NCBI RefSeq assembly: GCF_900343145.1
Contig: NZ_LT996886.1
Location: 930,001 to 994,000 of the forward strand
Direction: 5' to 3'
Source of the DNA: Tessaracoccus timonensis
Lineage (GTDB): Bacteria > Actinomycetota > Actinomycetes > Propionibacteriales > Propionibacteriaceae
DNA length: 64,000 nt
The number at the start of each line of letters is the position of its first letter. The first letter of the stretch is position 1. Made by a program: the position numbers and the translations under genes. The notes under the pieces are model-generated. The model did no database searches. It was given only the letters and a program-made list of their open reading frames with translations, and was not told the origin of the DNA. Below are positions 33,518 to 41,332 of the stretch, piece by piece.

Positions 33518-34336
33518 TTACAGTGTCGGCCACCTCAACGAATCGAGCACGCTTTTGCCGTCCGAGCCTCGGCCTACGATGATGGGGAACTTCTCGACCA
33601 CCTCGCCTGTTGCCGCCGTACCGAGCAGCGACTGGAGCCAGCGGGCAACCTCGACGGCGTTGTCCAGCTCCTCGGCTTCGCTGGGGTCGGGGGCGTCGAG
33701 GTCGGGTTTGGTGTGGCCCGTAAAGAACTCCGTCAGGAACGAACCCCAGCGCGGAGCAGTGGCGTGCTCGTCATAGGCGATGTTCGTGTTGAGGCGGTTG
33801 TTTTCGCCCATCCGTCGGGGTCGCAGCGTGCCGGTTACGAGGTTGACCACCCCGTTAGCACAGTAGAGCTCCCGGGGGTTCGCGTCTGCCTCGGATAGCG
33901 GGCGGTGTATCTCGCTCACTCCACGCAACGCCCGCAGCAATGCCTCGACACGCGCGGTACTGAGGGTGGTGTGGCGCAGACGTACCCCGAGGCATTCCGG
34001 GGTTGCGAGGCTGCGTTCGAGTGCGCGCCAAGCCCAGCGAGTGGGGGCCTCTTGTGTGGCGACCAATGCGCGGCCATTGTCCCGGAGCCAGCGTCTCTGA
34101 TCCGGGTCGTAGGCAACCTCGGGCCACAGTCGCAGATGCCCCAGTAGACGCTCGACCAGTGCGGCGTCGTCATCGCTCACCGGCGTGCTTTCCCATTTGG
34201 CGCGGTCGTAGTCGTACGCCTCGGCCATGAGCTGTGCGAGCGTATGGTTCCCGGAGGCGAGCGCGTCCGCCACCGTGTATGTGCCCCCGAAGTTGGCGAC
34301 AAGCCGGGCAGTCTTGCGGGTGGTTGGGGTATCCAT
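33518..34336 (-). pseudogene. Phage/plasmid (P4/D5-type) primase-helicase, truncated at Walker A
   Basis: The readable frame of 272 codons (from ATG 34336) contains the D5/P4 primase C-terminal features: a strand-rich linker with ELYCANGVVNLVTGTLRPRR, then EVARWLQSLLGTAATGEVVE, then the helicase Walker A FPIIVGRGSDGKSVL. The protein then changes abruptly to DSLRWPTL and stops. Everything after the P-loop, including Walker B and the arginine finger, is missing. A TOPRIM-like stretch (VYLVGREDWRHEPGLVDIMA) lies just upstream in another frame (34365-34480), showing that the N-terminal primase half is also shifted. The gene is a non-functional remnant. Confidence 0.75.
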
Positions 34337-34344
34337 GCCAGTGG

Positions 34345-34510
34345 CTCCGCTCCTCGTTCGCGCAACTCCGCCATGATGTCCACCAGTCCGGGCTCGTGTC
34401 TCCAGTCCTCGCGGCCCACCAGATACACCCGACGGTCGCGCAGGGGTGCGAAAAGGCCGCCGATCTCGGGGCGAATACTTCGAGTTGTCGCCACGAGCCA
34501 ACTTCCACGA
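34345..34510 (-). pseudogene. Frameshifted upstream piece of the primase (TOPRIM-like end)
   Basis: The minus-strand frame reads SWLVATTRSIRPEIGGLFAP, then DRRVYLVGREDWRHEPGLVD and ELRERGAEPLAWI, like the last strands of a TOPRIM primase domain. It then runs into the shadow of the next frame. It is not in frame with 33518-34336. Confidence 0.45.
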
Positions 34511-34669
34511 GTCGCACCACTATCCGAAAGTGGACGGCGCCATGGTCCGTGCGGCCTGAGTCGTACAGGTTGAGTGCGGTTTTGAGGCTTCGTGTTGTGG
34601 AAGTGCTTGTCAGGGTGGGTTAGGCTTCTCATTTTGGGTCACCAATTGCGCGGCTAGGATTAGGCGGTG

Positions 34670-35065
34670 GGCCTGTTTCATCGTCGAGTGAAGACGCCCT
34701 TCTGGGGCGACCGCGGTGCAGATCATGGTCAAGCAAGGCGGGCGCAACAAGCTGGTGGAGCATGTCGGCTCGGCCCGCAAAGAATAGGAACTCGCCGCGC
34801 TGCAGGCCAAGGCACGTGGCAGGATGATCCCCCAGACGCAGGACGTGTTGCCGCTGGATTCGGTGGCGGCCCAGGCCGGCAAACCCAATGTCGTCTCGCA
34901 GCGTAGTCATTTGTTGTGGGATGTGCTGGCCAAAGCGTACGCGGATCTTGGTCTCGATGCGCTTCGAGACGCGACGTTCCAGTAGCTCGTGCTGGGCAGG
35001 ATCATCGAGCCGACCTCGAAGGCCGACACGATCCGGGTCCTTGACGAGCTTGGCAAGGAGATCAT
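34670..35065 (+). pseudogene. IS1634-family transposase remnant
   Basis: After FHRRVKTPF and a frameshift near 34693, the frame reads ATAVQIMVKQGGRNKLVEHV, then RSHLLWDVLAKAYADLGLDA and LGRIIEPTSKADTIRVLDEL. These match the N-terminal third of IS1634/IS4-type transposases. Two amber codons (34785-34787 and 34983-34985) interrupt it in frame. The catalytic domain is absent because the sequence switches at about 35060 to an unrelated isomerase tail, in the same frame. Confidence 0.8.
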
Positions 35066-35378
35066 CCATGTCCATGCGAAGGACGTGCGAATCGAGCGGC
35101 GCCGAAGCGACGTGAACGGTGTGCTCGATCCGCTACCCCCAGCAGCAACCTCGCAGCGAGCCTGGAACTACGTCACGCTGGGCAATGGGCACGCTGGCGG
35201 AGCGGAGTTTTGGCGAGACTTCGTCTACACGTTGCGTACCGTCGGATACGAGGGTCCGCTCAGTATCGAGCACGAGGATGTGCTGGTGAGCGGCGAAGAG
35301 GGAGTCGAACGGTCGGTAGAGATCCTCCGCTCGACGCTCTTTCAACAAGCACCGGACTGGGTTCCTGCAGACGTATAA
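35060..35378 (+). pseudogene. 3' fragment of a sugar-phosphate isomerase/epimerase-like gene, fused to the IS relic
   Basis: About 105 codons ending in TAA encode IIHVHAKDVRIERRRSD, then WRDFVYTLRTVGYEGPLSIE and HEDVLVSGEEGVERSVEIL. This is the last quarter of a xylose-isomerase-like TIM barrel, with the metal-ligand histidines and glutamates of HVHAKD and SIEHED. The first three quarters are missing. A short open frame from ATG 34989 joins IS1634 residues to this tail without a stop. Confidence 0.7.
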
Positions 35379-35387
35379 GGGCCTCCC

Positions 35388-35669
35388 TCAGGGTGCTTCG
35401 ACGTCCCAGCCTTCGAGGTCGACGGCGAGGCGCACGGCATCGCGGATGCGGGGGCCGTGGTCTACCCAGCTGTGCGGCGAGGCGAGCGTGGCGACGAGCC
35501 CGTCGTCGACGATTTCGAGTGCGCTCAATACGCGGTACTCCAGCAGGGGTCCGACGGTGCCCGGCGCTGCGGTGACGTGCCCGGATGGGAGGTGGGCGAC
35601 GTCGGTGACGAACAGCACGCTGTGGGAGTCGCCGTCGATGGGCTTGGGTGTCACTTCACGCCTCGGCAC
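35388..35669 (-). CDS. Small protein of unknown function downstream of the SMR pair
   Basis: A 93-residue protein with start GTG 35669, placed six bases after a perfect AGGAGG. Its first codons overlap the end of the second SMR gene, so it is part of that operon. Sequence such as TPKPIDGDSHSVLFVTDVAH and PLLEYRVLSALEIVDDGLVA suggests a small alpha/beta domain without catalytic motifs. It may be an accessory factor of the exporter, but nothing in the sequence shows this. Confidence 0.6.
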   Translation of the reverse strand: MPRREVTPKPIDGDSHSVLFVTDVAHLPSGHVTAAPGTVGPLLEYRVLSALEIVDDGLVATLASPHSWVDHGPRIRDAVRLAVDLEGWDVEAP

Positions 35670-36006
35670 CTGTGACCTCCTGTTCGGGTTTGTCGAGCAG
35701 TTTCAATCCGATGACGCACCCGACGATACCGGCCAGGAACAGACCCTTCAGCCACGACAGCTCCTCGGCGCCGGTGGCCGACGCGTATATGACGGTGAGC
35801 ACGGTACCTACACTCGTCCACACGGCGTACGCGGTGCCGGTGGGGATGCGTCGCATCGCAATAGCAAGGCCGACGCTCGACAACGTCGTGGCGACGAGGA
35901 ACAGCAGCGTCGGGGCGAGGAGGGTGAACCCCCGCGACGCGGCGAGCGCGTTCGCCCACACCGCCTCGAGCACCGCGCTGACAAGCAGAATTGCCCAGTG
36001 CTTCAC
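35656..36006 (-). CDS. Small multidrug resistance (SMR) family transporter, subunit 2
   Basis: A 116-residue, four-TM SMR protein. TM1 is HWAILLVSAVLEAVWANALA, carrying the essential membrane-embedded glutamate (E14 equivalent, VLEAVW). TM2 contains the PTGTAYAVWTSVG signature. GTG 36006 overlaps the upstream SMR stop as GTGA. Two adjacent SMR genes usually make an obligate heterodimer, exporting cationic drugs or guanidinium in exchange for protons. Confidence 0.9.
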   Translation of the reverse strand: MKHWAILLVSAVLEAVWANALAASRGFTLLAPTLLFLVATTLSSVGLAIAMRRIPTGTAYAVWTSVGTVLTVIYASATGAEELSWLKGLFLAGIVGCVIGLKLLDKPEQEVTGAEA

Positions 36007-36317
36007 GCGACCACCTTCAACCCGACGACGCAGCTGATGATGCCCACGATGAGCAGCACTTTGGCGAGGCTGACGGGTTCGGTGCCGCGCAACATGGCCC
36101 AGGCGACGGTGAGTGTCGCGCCAGTGGCGGTCCACACCGCGTAGGCCGTGCCGGTGGGGAGGGCCTCCAGCGCGATTCCTAGCCCGACGAGCGAAAGCAC
36201 CGCGCCGATGAAGAACACGACGGTGGGCTTCCACCGTCGAAACCCATCCGATGCGGCGAGGGCCGACGCCCAGACCGCCTCGAGCACACCCGAGGCCAGC
36301 AAGATCACCCAGCTCAT
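36003..36317 (-). CDS. Small multidrug resistance (SMR) family transporter, subunit 1
   Basis: A 104-residue SMR protein beginning MSWVILLASGVLEAVWASAL, with the conserved glutamate, and PTGTAYAVWTATGATLTVAW in the middle. A GGGAAG site precedes ATG 36317. It is the first of a three-gene operon with 35656-36006 and 35388-35669. The paired layout resembles YkkCD/GdnCD and EbrAB; I could not find a convincing guanidine riboswitch upstream, so the substrate stays open. Confidence 0.9.
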   Translation of the reverse strand: MSWVILLASGVLEAVWASALAASDGFRRWKPTVVFFIGAVLSLVGLGIALEALPTGTAYAVWTATGATLTVAWAMLRGTEPVSLAKVLLIVGIISCVVGLKVVA

Positions 36318-36468
36318 GCCACTTCCCAACGTTGATTCGATTGTGGTGGCCAGTCTTGTCTTCACCCGGTACTGATCCGTCGTCGGGGGCGCAGCGCCAC
36401 CCACACCCTAGCAACGTAGTTTCGGCGGCTCGCTACGCTGGAGGAACCACCTGCGAAAGGACAACCTC

Positions 36469-36876
36469 ATGGCCCTCGGATTCCTCACTCGTTCAATGCT
36501 GGCTAGCGTGTTCGTCGTTGGCGGCGTTGATTCTGCCAAGCAGCCCGGCCCGCGTGCCGACATGGCGCAGCAGTTCATGTCGAAACTCAACGTCAACCTT
36601 GACGACGAGGAGTCAGCCACGCTGGTGAAGACCAACGGCGCGTTGCAGGTGCTGGGCAGCGTGGCGTTGTCGCTCGGTATCTTTCCTCGCCTGGCAGCGC
36701 TCGGACTGTTCGGTTCGCTCGCCGCGACGACCGTCGCCGGGCATCCTTTCTGGAAAGTGAGCGACGAGCAGGAACGCCAGGGGCAGTTCTTCCACTTCCT
36801 GAAGAACGTCGGCCTGGCCGGTGCCCTGCTCGCTATCGCTTTCGGCCCCAGCACCAAGGCGTCGAAGAAGAAGTAG
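36469..36876 (+). CDS. DoxX-family membrane protein
   Basis: A 135-residue, four-TM protein. DoxX features: the N-terminal helix GFLTRSMLASVFVVGGVDSA, then TNGALQVLGSVALSLGIFPR, and a C-terminal HFLKNVGLAGALLAIAFG. DoxX proteins form small membrane units linked to redox stress; their mechanism is not settled. AAAGGA precedes ATG 36469. The C-terminus ends in a lysine cluster (STKASKKK). It stands alone between the SMR operon and repeat/exported-protein genes. Confidence 0.85.
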   Translation: MALGFLTRSMLASVFVVGGVDSAKQPGPRADMAQQFMSKLNVNLDDEESATLVKTNGALQVLGSVALSLGIFPRLAALGLFGSLAATTVAGHPFWKVSDEQERQGQFFHFLKNVGLAGALLAIAFGPSTKASKKK

Positions 36877-36894
36877 CCGCTCCGCCCTCCTGGC

Positions 36895-36929
36895 GGTTGA
36901 GTAGCGGCCGTAGGCCGCGTATCGAAACC
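36895..36929. repeat. Palindromic repeat of the GGTTGAGTAGC / TATCGAAACC type, copy 1
   Basis: GGTTGAGTAGCGGCCG, then a short centre, then CGTATCGAAACC. Repeats of this type are scattered through many high-GC actinobacterial genomes and recur here at 38671-39045 and 54178-54306. It lies just after the DoxX gene. Confidence 0.85.
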
Positions 36930-36953
36930 ACACCGTCCGACCAAGGCCACGCG

Positions 36954-37892
36954 CTACTTCGTGCGTGGGTTGGTGTTGAGCACTTGGAGTTCTCCGATCT
37001 TGAGCGTCGCCTGCGCCGACGTCGTGAGGGGGATCGTCCCACTCTCCCCGACCCCTTGCCAGTCCACGGTCCAGTGTGTGGTGGCGGTCACGGTGTAGAT
37101 GCCCTGGCGTTCATACCCGGTTTGGCGTCCGCATGTCACCGGCGTGGTAATCAGCGTGGTGTTGGGGTGGGGTTTCTTCCATGTTTTACAGGTGATCGGT
37201 TCGCTGCCGTCGCCAAGATCCCAAGTGATCGACGCCACCCTCCCAACGATGGAGATGGTGTAACCGCCCACACTCTTACTAGCCGTAACCGGGCCGATCT
37301 GATGTTTCGTCGGCTTCTCGGGCCACAGCCACAACGGCATACCGACCGCCCCCAACGCGCGGGGTGCCTGCTCGAGGCTCTTCGGGGTGGTGCCTGGGGT
37401 GATGGGGTCGAAACCTGCAGCGGTGGCGATATCCCAAGCAACCTGCTTGGGATCAGGAGGCGGGGCACCAGCAGAGTCAGGTAGCCACACCAAAAGGATC
37501 GCTTCCGAATCCGGAACCCCAACACCCTTGGGCCGATAACAGCGATGCACCACACCACCGTCGCGTCCTCGCCACACCGAGTGCGTGGGAGGTGGCGGTG
37601 GCTTCGCGGGGCTGCACCACATCTGACGATGAGGCACCCACGTGCCCAGACTATTGCTACACGCAATCGGTTTACCCTGGAACTGACACACAGGCGCATC
37701 CGACTTACCGCGACCACGATCCGGATTCTCATGCCCACCACCCGGCGCCGGCGACGACCCCCTCTCGTGTAGGCAGGTTGCGAGTTCATAACCCTTTACC
37801 TTGCAGACCCGTGCCGGCTCCGCTGAAGCCATCGGCATCAGACTGCTAAAGACGGCGGCAGCCAGAATCGAGAAGGCAACCTTTTTCAGCAT
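36954..37892 (-). CDS. Secreted protein with PKD-like domain
   Basis: A 312-residue protein with a signal peptide (MLKKVAFSILAAAVFSSLMP, cleavage after ASA before EPARV). A Cys-rich and Pro-rich N-terminal half carries pairs such as VCKVKG/ATCLHE and MWCSPAKPPPPP. A C-terminal beta-sandwich contains VASITWDLGDGSEPITC, the WDFGDG-like core of PKD domains. A surface or secreted adhesive role is plausible. The start overlaps the end of the upstream lipoprotein frame by 7 bp, so the two form an exported pair. No sortase motif or anchor is seen. Confidence 0.75.
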   Translation of the reverse strand: MLKKVAFSILAAAVFSSLMPMASAEPARVCKVKGYELATCLHERGSSPAPGGGHENPDRGRGKSDAPVCQFQGKPIACSNSLGTWVPHRQMWCSPAKPPPPPTHSVWRGRDGGVVHRCYRPKGVGVPDSEAILLVWLPDSAGAPPPDPKQVAWDIATAAGFDPITPGTTPKSLEQAPRALGAVGMPLWLWPEKPTKHQIGPVTASKSVGGYTISIVGRVASITWDLGDGSEPITCKTWKKPHPNTTLITTPVTCGRQTGYERQGIYTVTATTHWTVDWQGVGESGTIPLTTSAQATLKIGELQVLNTNPRTK

Positions 37893-38573
37893 CCTTCCTC
37901 CGAATCCCCGCTGGCTACCGTCCAGCTTTTGTTCGGGTGTTGTTCAAGCATCAAAGTGACTCTCAGTTGCGGCAGCACATCAAGTGCGTCTTCGCTCGGT
38001 GGGGTCTTCCCGTCCTTCTCCGTGACGTAGCTGATGCCACTTGAATCTTTACAAACAGACAACATCGCCGTGCGTGGGTCAGCCTTATCAGAATTTGATA
38101 GCTCTATTTCGACATCTGAATACTTCAATGACCCGACCCGGACCAGCGCTCTATCGCGGAGAAGACCAATCGAGTGCACGCTGGAGAACACGGCGTCGCC
38201 CGAAGCATGCTTCGTAAGTTCATTCATATCCTTGAGCTTGGGATCACGCGCGAACTTGTCGAACATCAATTCATGGCTCTCCCACGCCTCGCGGACCGCT
38301 CTGATCTCGGCGGATTCGTCGGGTTCTGGCGGGGGAAACGTCACCCACTCCGAAGATGACGAGGACGAAGGCGAAGGCGAGGGTGACGGGGAAGGCGATG
38401 GTGACGGGGTGGGATGGGGATGGGCTTTTGGTGCTGGGTACGCGTCGAATCGATGTAGGGGCGCTGGGGGTCGGCTGTTCTTCCGTGGCCGCCTGACTTG
38501 ATTGGCAGGCGGCCACAGAAATGAGCAGCAGGCTACTGACGACCGTAAAGCCAAGACGTCGTTGTTTGACCAT
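37886..38573 (-). pseudogene. Lipoprotein gene with a frameshift in a Ser/Pro-rich tract
   Basis: ATG 38573, after GGAGGAAC, starts a clear lipoprotein signal (MVKQRRLGFTVVSSLLLISV, then AACQSS lipobox) and a Pro/Thr-rich spacer. That frame leaves coding-like sequence at about 38400-38440. The adjoining frame provides a Ser-Pro/poly-Ser linker and a globular C-terminal domain (EIRAVREAWESHELMFDKF; KADPRTAMLSVCKDSSGISY) that ends at 37886. The switch falls in a tract of CCCC runs, so a one-base slip is the likely cause. It may be real decay, phase variation or a sequencing error. Confidence 0.65.
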
Positions 38574-38636
38574 GATTGTTCCTCCAAGGCACAAAGTGAA
38601 CCACGCGTAAGGGTCACTGCGCAGCAACTTCGGAAG

Positions 38637-38645
38637 TTATCCACA
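38637..38645 (+). other. Isolated DnaA-box-like sequence
   Basis: TTATCCACA matches the DnaA-box consensus exactly. It lies in the intergenic region upstream of the lipoprotein gene. A single box may be chance or a minor DnaA site. Confidence 0.3.
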
Positions 38646-38670
38646 GGTGGGTGCGAAAGAGACGTCTCGA

Positions 38671-39045
38671 TTCGGCGCTTAGGGCCTACTCGACGGTCGG
38701 AGGTAGGCGCGGGCCGCTACTCGACGACCGGTGAAACCAGCCCCGATGGTTGAGTAGCGGCCGTAGGGCGCCTATCGAAACCGAACACGAAACTTCAAAA
38801 TCCGTACGCAGATGAGATGAAGGGCCCGATTTAGGGGTGTTTGGTCAATCTGCGTACGGATTTTGAAGTTTTTCGTGCGGCGCATCTCGATCGGGCCTTC
38901 GGCCCTACTCGATGGTCGGGCGTGGGGCGTCGTCCACCGGTGGTTGAGGCGCCCGCCGTCCACCGATGGTTGAGTAGCGGCGAAGCCGCGTATCGAAACC
39001 ACACCGCATCTCGATACGGGCCTTCGGCCCTACTCGATGGCCGGG
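38671..39045. repeat. Cluster of GGTTGAGTAGC / TATCGAAACC-type repeats and fragments
   Basis: Within the 547-bp gap between the lipoprotein and DUF885 genes there are at least two full copies (38748-38782 and 38968-39000). There are also inverted or partial copies containing CATCTCGAT...GGGCCTTCGGCCCTACTCGA (38882-38919 and 39006-39040) and fragments at 38680-38735. No reading frame in this gap looks coding. A different palindrome (38786-38877) is nested inside it. Confidence 0.8.
38786..38877. repeat. Palindromic element with perfect 20-bp core arms
   Basis: The arms 38793-38812 and 38849-38868 are perfect complements (core CTTCAAAATCCGTACGCAGA). They extend outward imperfectly through CACGAAA/TTTTTCGTG around a 36-bp loop. 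It is unrelated in sequence to the other palindromes and sits between repeats of the GGTTGAGTAGC type. Confidence 0.85.
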
Positions 39046-39108
39046 ATGGGAGCGAGCGCAACTCCATGATCGGGCATGGGGGCAGGCGCTACTCGATGGG
39101 CGGCCGGG

Positions 39109-39123
39109 TAGTTTGGGAACATG
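39109..39123 (+). promoter_or_regulatory. Putative leaderless promoter of the DUF885 gene
   Basis: TAGTTT (39109-39114) is six bases before ATG 39121; no Shine-Dalgarno is present. Confidence 0.45.
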
Positions 39124-40776
39124 ACTGACCGCACACCCACTGCACTCGACGCCATCGCGGAAGACTACGTCGCCAAGATGGCCGTACTCTCCCCCACTGG
39201 CGCCACGATGATCGGTATTCCCGGCCATGACCACGAGCTCGACGATTTCTCGCCCGCTGGCCACGCCGCGCGCGCCGATCTGGCCCGGGAAACCCTCGCC
39301 AAGATCGCCGACACACCTGACGTGGACGACGTCGACCGCGTCACCCGCGCCGCCATGAACGAACGCCTGGGGCTCGCCGTCGAACTCCATGACGCCGGCG
39401 AAGACCTCGGCGACCTCAATAACATCGCCTCCCCGCTGCAGGCCATCCGCGACATCTTCGACCTCATGGCCACCGACACCGTCGAGCACTGGGAGACCAT
39501 CGCCGCGCGCATGCGCGCCGTGCCCGCGGCTGCCGACGGCTACCTCATGTCGCTGCGCGAAGCGGCGGTGCGCCCGGCGAAGCGCCAGTTCGCCATCACC
39601 GCTGAGCAGAGCGCTGACTACGCCCGCGAGGGCGGGTTCTGGACCACCTTCGCAGAGAACGCCGCGCCGTCGGAGGGCCCACTCCCCGACGCGCTCCGCA
39701 CCGAGTTGCGCTCCGCAGCCGACGAAGCCCGTCGCGCATTTGCTCACCTAGCCGACGCACTCCGTGCGATGGAACCCACCGGCCAGGACGCGGACGCCGT
39801 CGGGCGCGAGCGCTACCAGCTGCTGTCTAGGCGCTCGCTCGGGGCCGTCATCGACCTCGAAGAAACCTACGCCTGGGGGCAAGAAGAACTGCGTCGCATC
39901 GTCGACGAGCAGGAGCGCACCGCCGCGCAGATCGGCGGGCCGGGCACCTCGATTGCCGACGCCATCGCAATGCTCGACGCCGACCCCGCCCGCAAAATCC
40001 ACGGCACCGACGCGCTCAAGGCCTGGATGCAGGAGACCTCCGACGCCGCCATCGAGGCCCTTGCCGACGTGCAGTTCGACATCCCCGGCCCAGTGCGTGA
40101 ACTCGAATGCTGCATCGCCCCGACGGCCACCGGCGGCATCTACTACACCGGCCCCAGCGACGACTTCTCTCGCCCGGGCCGCATGTGGTGGTCGGTGCCA
40201 GAGGGCGTCGAAGATTTCACCACCTGGATGGAGAAGACCACCGTCTACCACGAGGGCGTGCCGGGCCATCACCTCCAGCTCGCACAAACCACGTACCGCT
40301 CCAACTTGCTGAACACGTGGCGGCGCAGCGCGTGCTGGGTGTCCGGACACGGCGAGGGCTGGGCGCTCTATGCCGAACGCCTCATGCAAGACCTCGGCTT
40401 CCTCGACGATCCCGGCGACGTGATGGGCATGCTCGACGGTCAGCGCCTGCGTGCGGCGCGCGTCGTGCTCGACATCGGCGTGCACTGCAACCTGGAGCAC
40501 CCCGACGGCGGCCCCTGGACGTACGACCGCGCCTGGGAATTCCTCAAAGCCAACACCGGCATGGAGGAGAACTTCCTGCGCTTCGAGCTGAACCGCTACT
40601 TCGGCTGGCCGGGGCAGGCGCCGTCGTACAAGATCGGGCAGCGCCTGTGGGAGCAAATCCGCGACGAGGTCCGCGCCCGCGAGGGCGACGCGTTCAGCTT
40701 GAAGGCCTTCCACCGTCGCGCTCTCGACGTGGGGTCAGTCGGTCTCGACGTGCTCCGCCAAGCGCTGCTGGGTTAA
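39121..40776 (+). CDS. DUF885-family zinc-peptidase-like protein
   Basis: A 551-residue protein of the DUF885 family, related to M3/M32-like gluzincin peptidases. The zinc motif is VYHEGVPGHHLQLAQ at about residue 376 (H-E-x-x-P-G-H-H). The third-ligand region is likely SGHGEGWALYAERLMQDLGF about 35 residues later. The long helical N-terminus is typical. There is no signal peptide, so it is cytoplasmic. Substrates are probably peptides or peptide-like conjugates; none is proven. It is convergent with 40795-41313 and only 18 bp away. Confidence 0.88.
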   Translation: MTDRTPTALDAIAEDYVAKMAVLSPTGATMIGIPGHDHELDDFSPAGHAARADLARETLAKIADTPDVDDVDRVTRAAMNERLGLAVELHDAGEDLGDLNNIASPLQAIRDIFDLMATDTVEHWETIAARMRAVPAAADGYLMSLREAAVRPAKRQFAITAEQSADYAREGGFWTTFAENAAPSEGPLPDALRTELRSAADEARRAFAHLADALRAMEPTGQDADAVGRERYQLLSRRSLGAVIDLEETYAWGQEELRRIVDEQERTAAQIGGPGTSIADAIAMLDADPARKIHGTDALKAWMQETSDAAIEALADVQFDIPGPVRELECCIAPTATGGIYYTGPSDDFSRPGRMWWSVPEGVEDFTTWMEKTTVYHEGVPGHHLQLAQTTYRSNLLNTWRRSACWVSGHGEGWALYAERLMQDLGFLDDPGDVMGMLDGQRLRAARVVLDIGVHCNLEHPDGGPWTYDRAWEFLKANTGMEENFLRFELNRYFGWPGQAPSYKIGQRLWEQIRDEVRAREGDAFSLKAFHRRALDVGSVGLDVLRQALLG

Positions 40777-40794
40777 GCCAAGCGTTGCGGGCGC

Positions 40795-41313
40795 TCAGGC
40801 AGTAGTGCCTTGAGCGCCCGCCACAGCGCTGCAGAATCGGCGTGCTTTGCGCCCGCTGAAGTACCCCGCCACCAGCCTGATGAGCGACCCGTCCCGGAAC
40901 CGGAGAGCGATTCGTCCTCGCTGGTTCCAGCGTGGGTCAGGCGTGACCACCACGTCGTGGATGCTACAGCCCCAGCTTGGCCGTACCGGCTTCCCGCCAA
41001 GCCCGTCCACCAGGAACACGCGCTGGTTCGTCGCCACCAACTCCGACGACGGACCCCCAAGCGCGCTCTTCACCTGCGCTGCCATGCAGCCGGGCTCGCC
41101 ACGCAACGTGACGCCCTGCACCGCTGCGCCCGCGGCGTCGTCCCAGGCCGAGACGGACAGGCCGCCCAGCGGATCAAACGTCACCGACGATTCACGCGGC
41201 CCAACCCGCTCCTCGCCCGGGGCGTACTGCACCGTGAGTAGGGCCATCGCCTGCTCGCCTGGACCGCACAGGGCCGCGAGCTTGTCGGCGTAGATCGACA
41301 GGTAGTCCAACAT
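40795..41313 (-). CDS. Unknown protein with PH-like domain
   Basis: A 172-residue protein. The C-terminal half (LVATNQRVFLVDGLGGKPVR, then HDVVVTPDPRWNQRGRIALR and DGSLIRLVAGYFSGRKARRF) has the strand pattern of bacterial PH-like domains. The N-terminus MLDYLSIYADKLAALCGPGE is helical. No signal peptide or membrane segment is seen. The neighbouring reductase gene upstream is on the same strand, 20 bp away, so they may be co-transcribed. The function is unknown. Confidence 0.6.
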   Translation of the reverse strand: MLDYLSIYADKLAALCGPGEQAMALLTVQYAPGEERVGPRESSVTFDPLGGLSVSAWDDAAGAAVQGVTLRGEPGCMAAQVKSALGGPSSELVATNQRVFLVDGLGGKPVRPSWGCSIHDVVVTPDPRWNQRGRIALRFRDGSLIRLVAGYFSGRKARRFCSAVAGAQGTTA

Positions 41314-41332
41314 GGCGGCGCGTCGAGATGGT

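Noticed and set aside
36200-36420. Possible guanidine riboswitch upstream of the SMR pair
   Set aside because: I could not find the conserved core motifs of guanidine-I, -II or -III riboswitches by eye.
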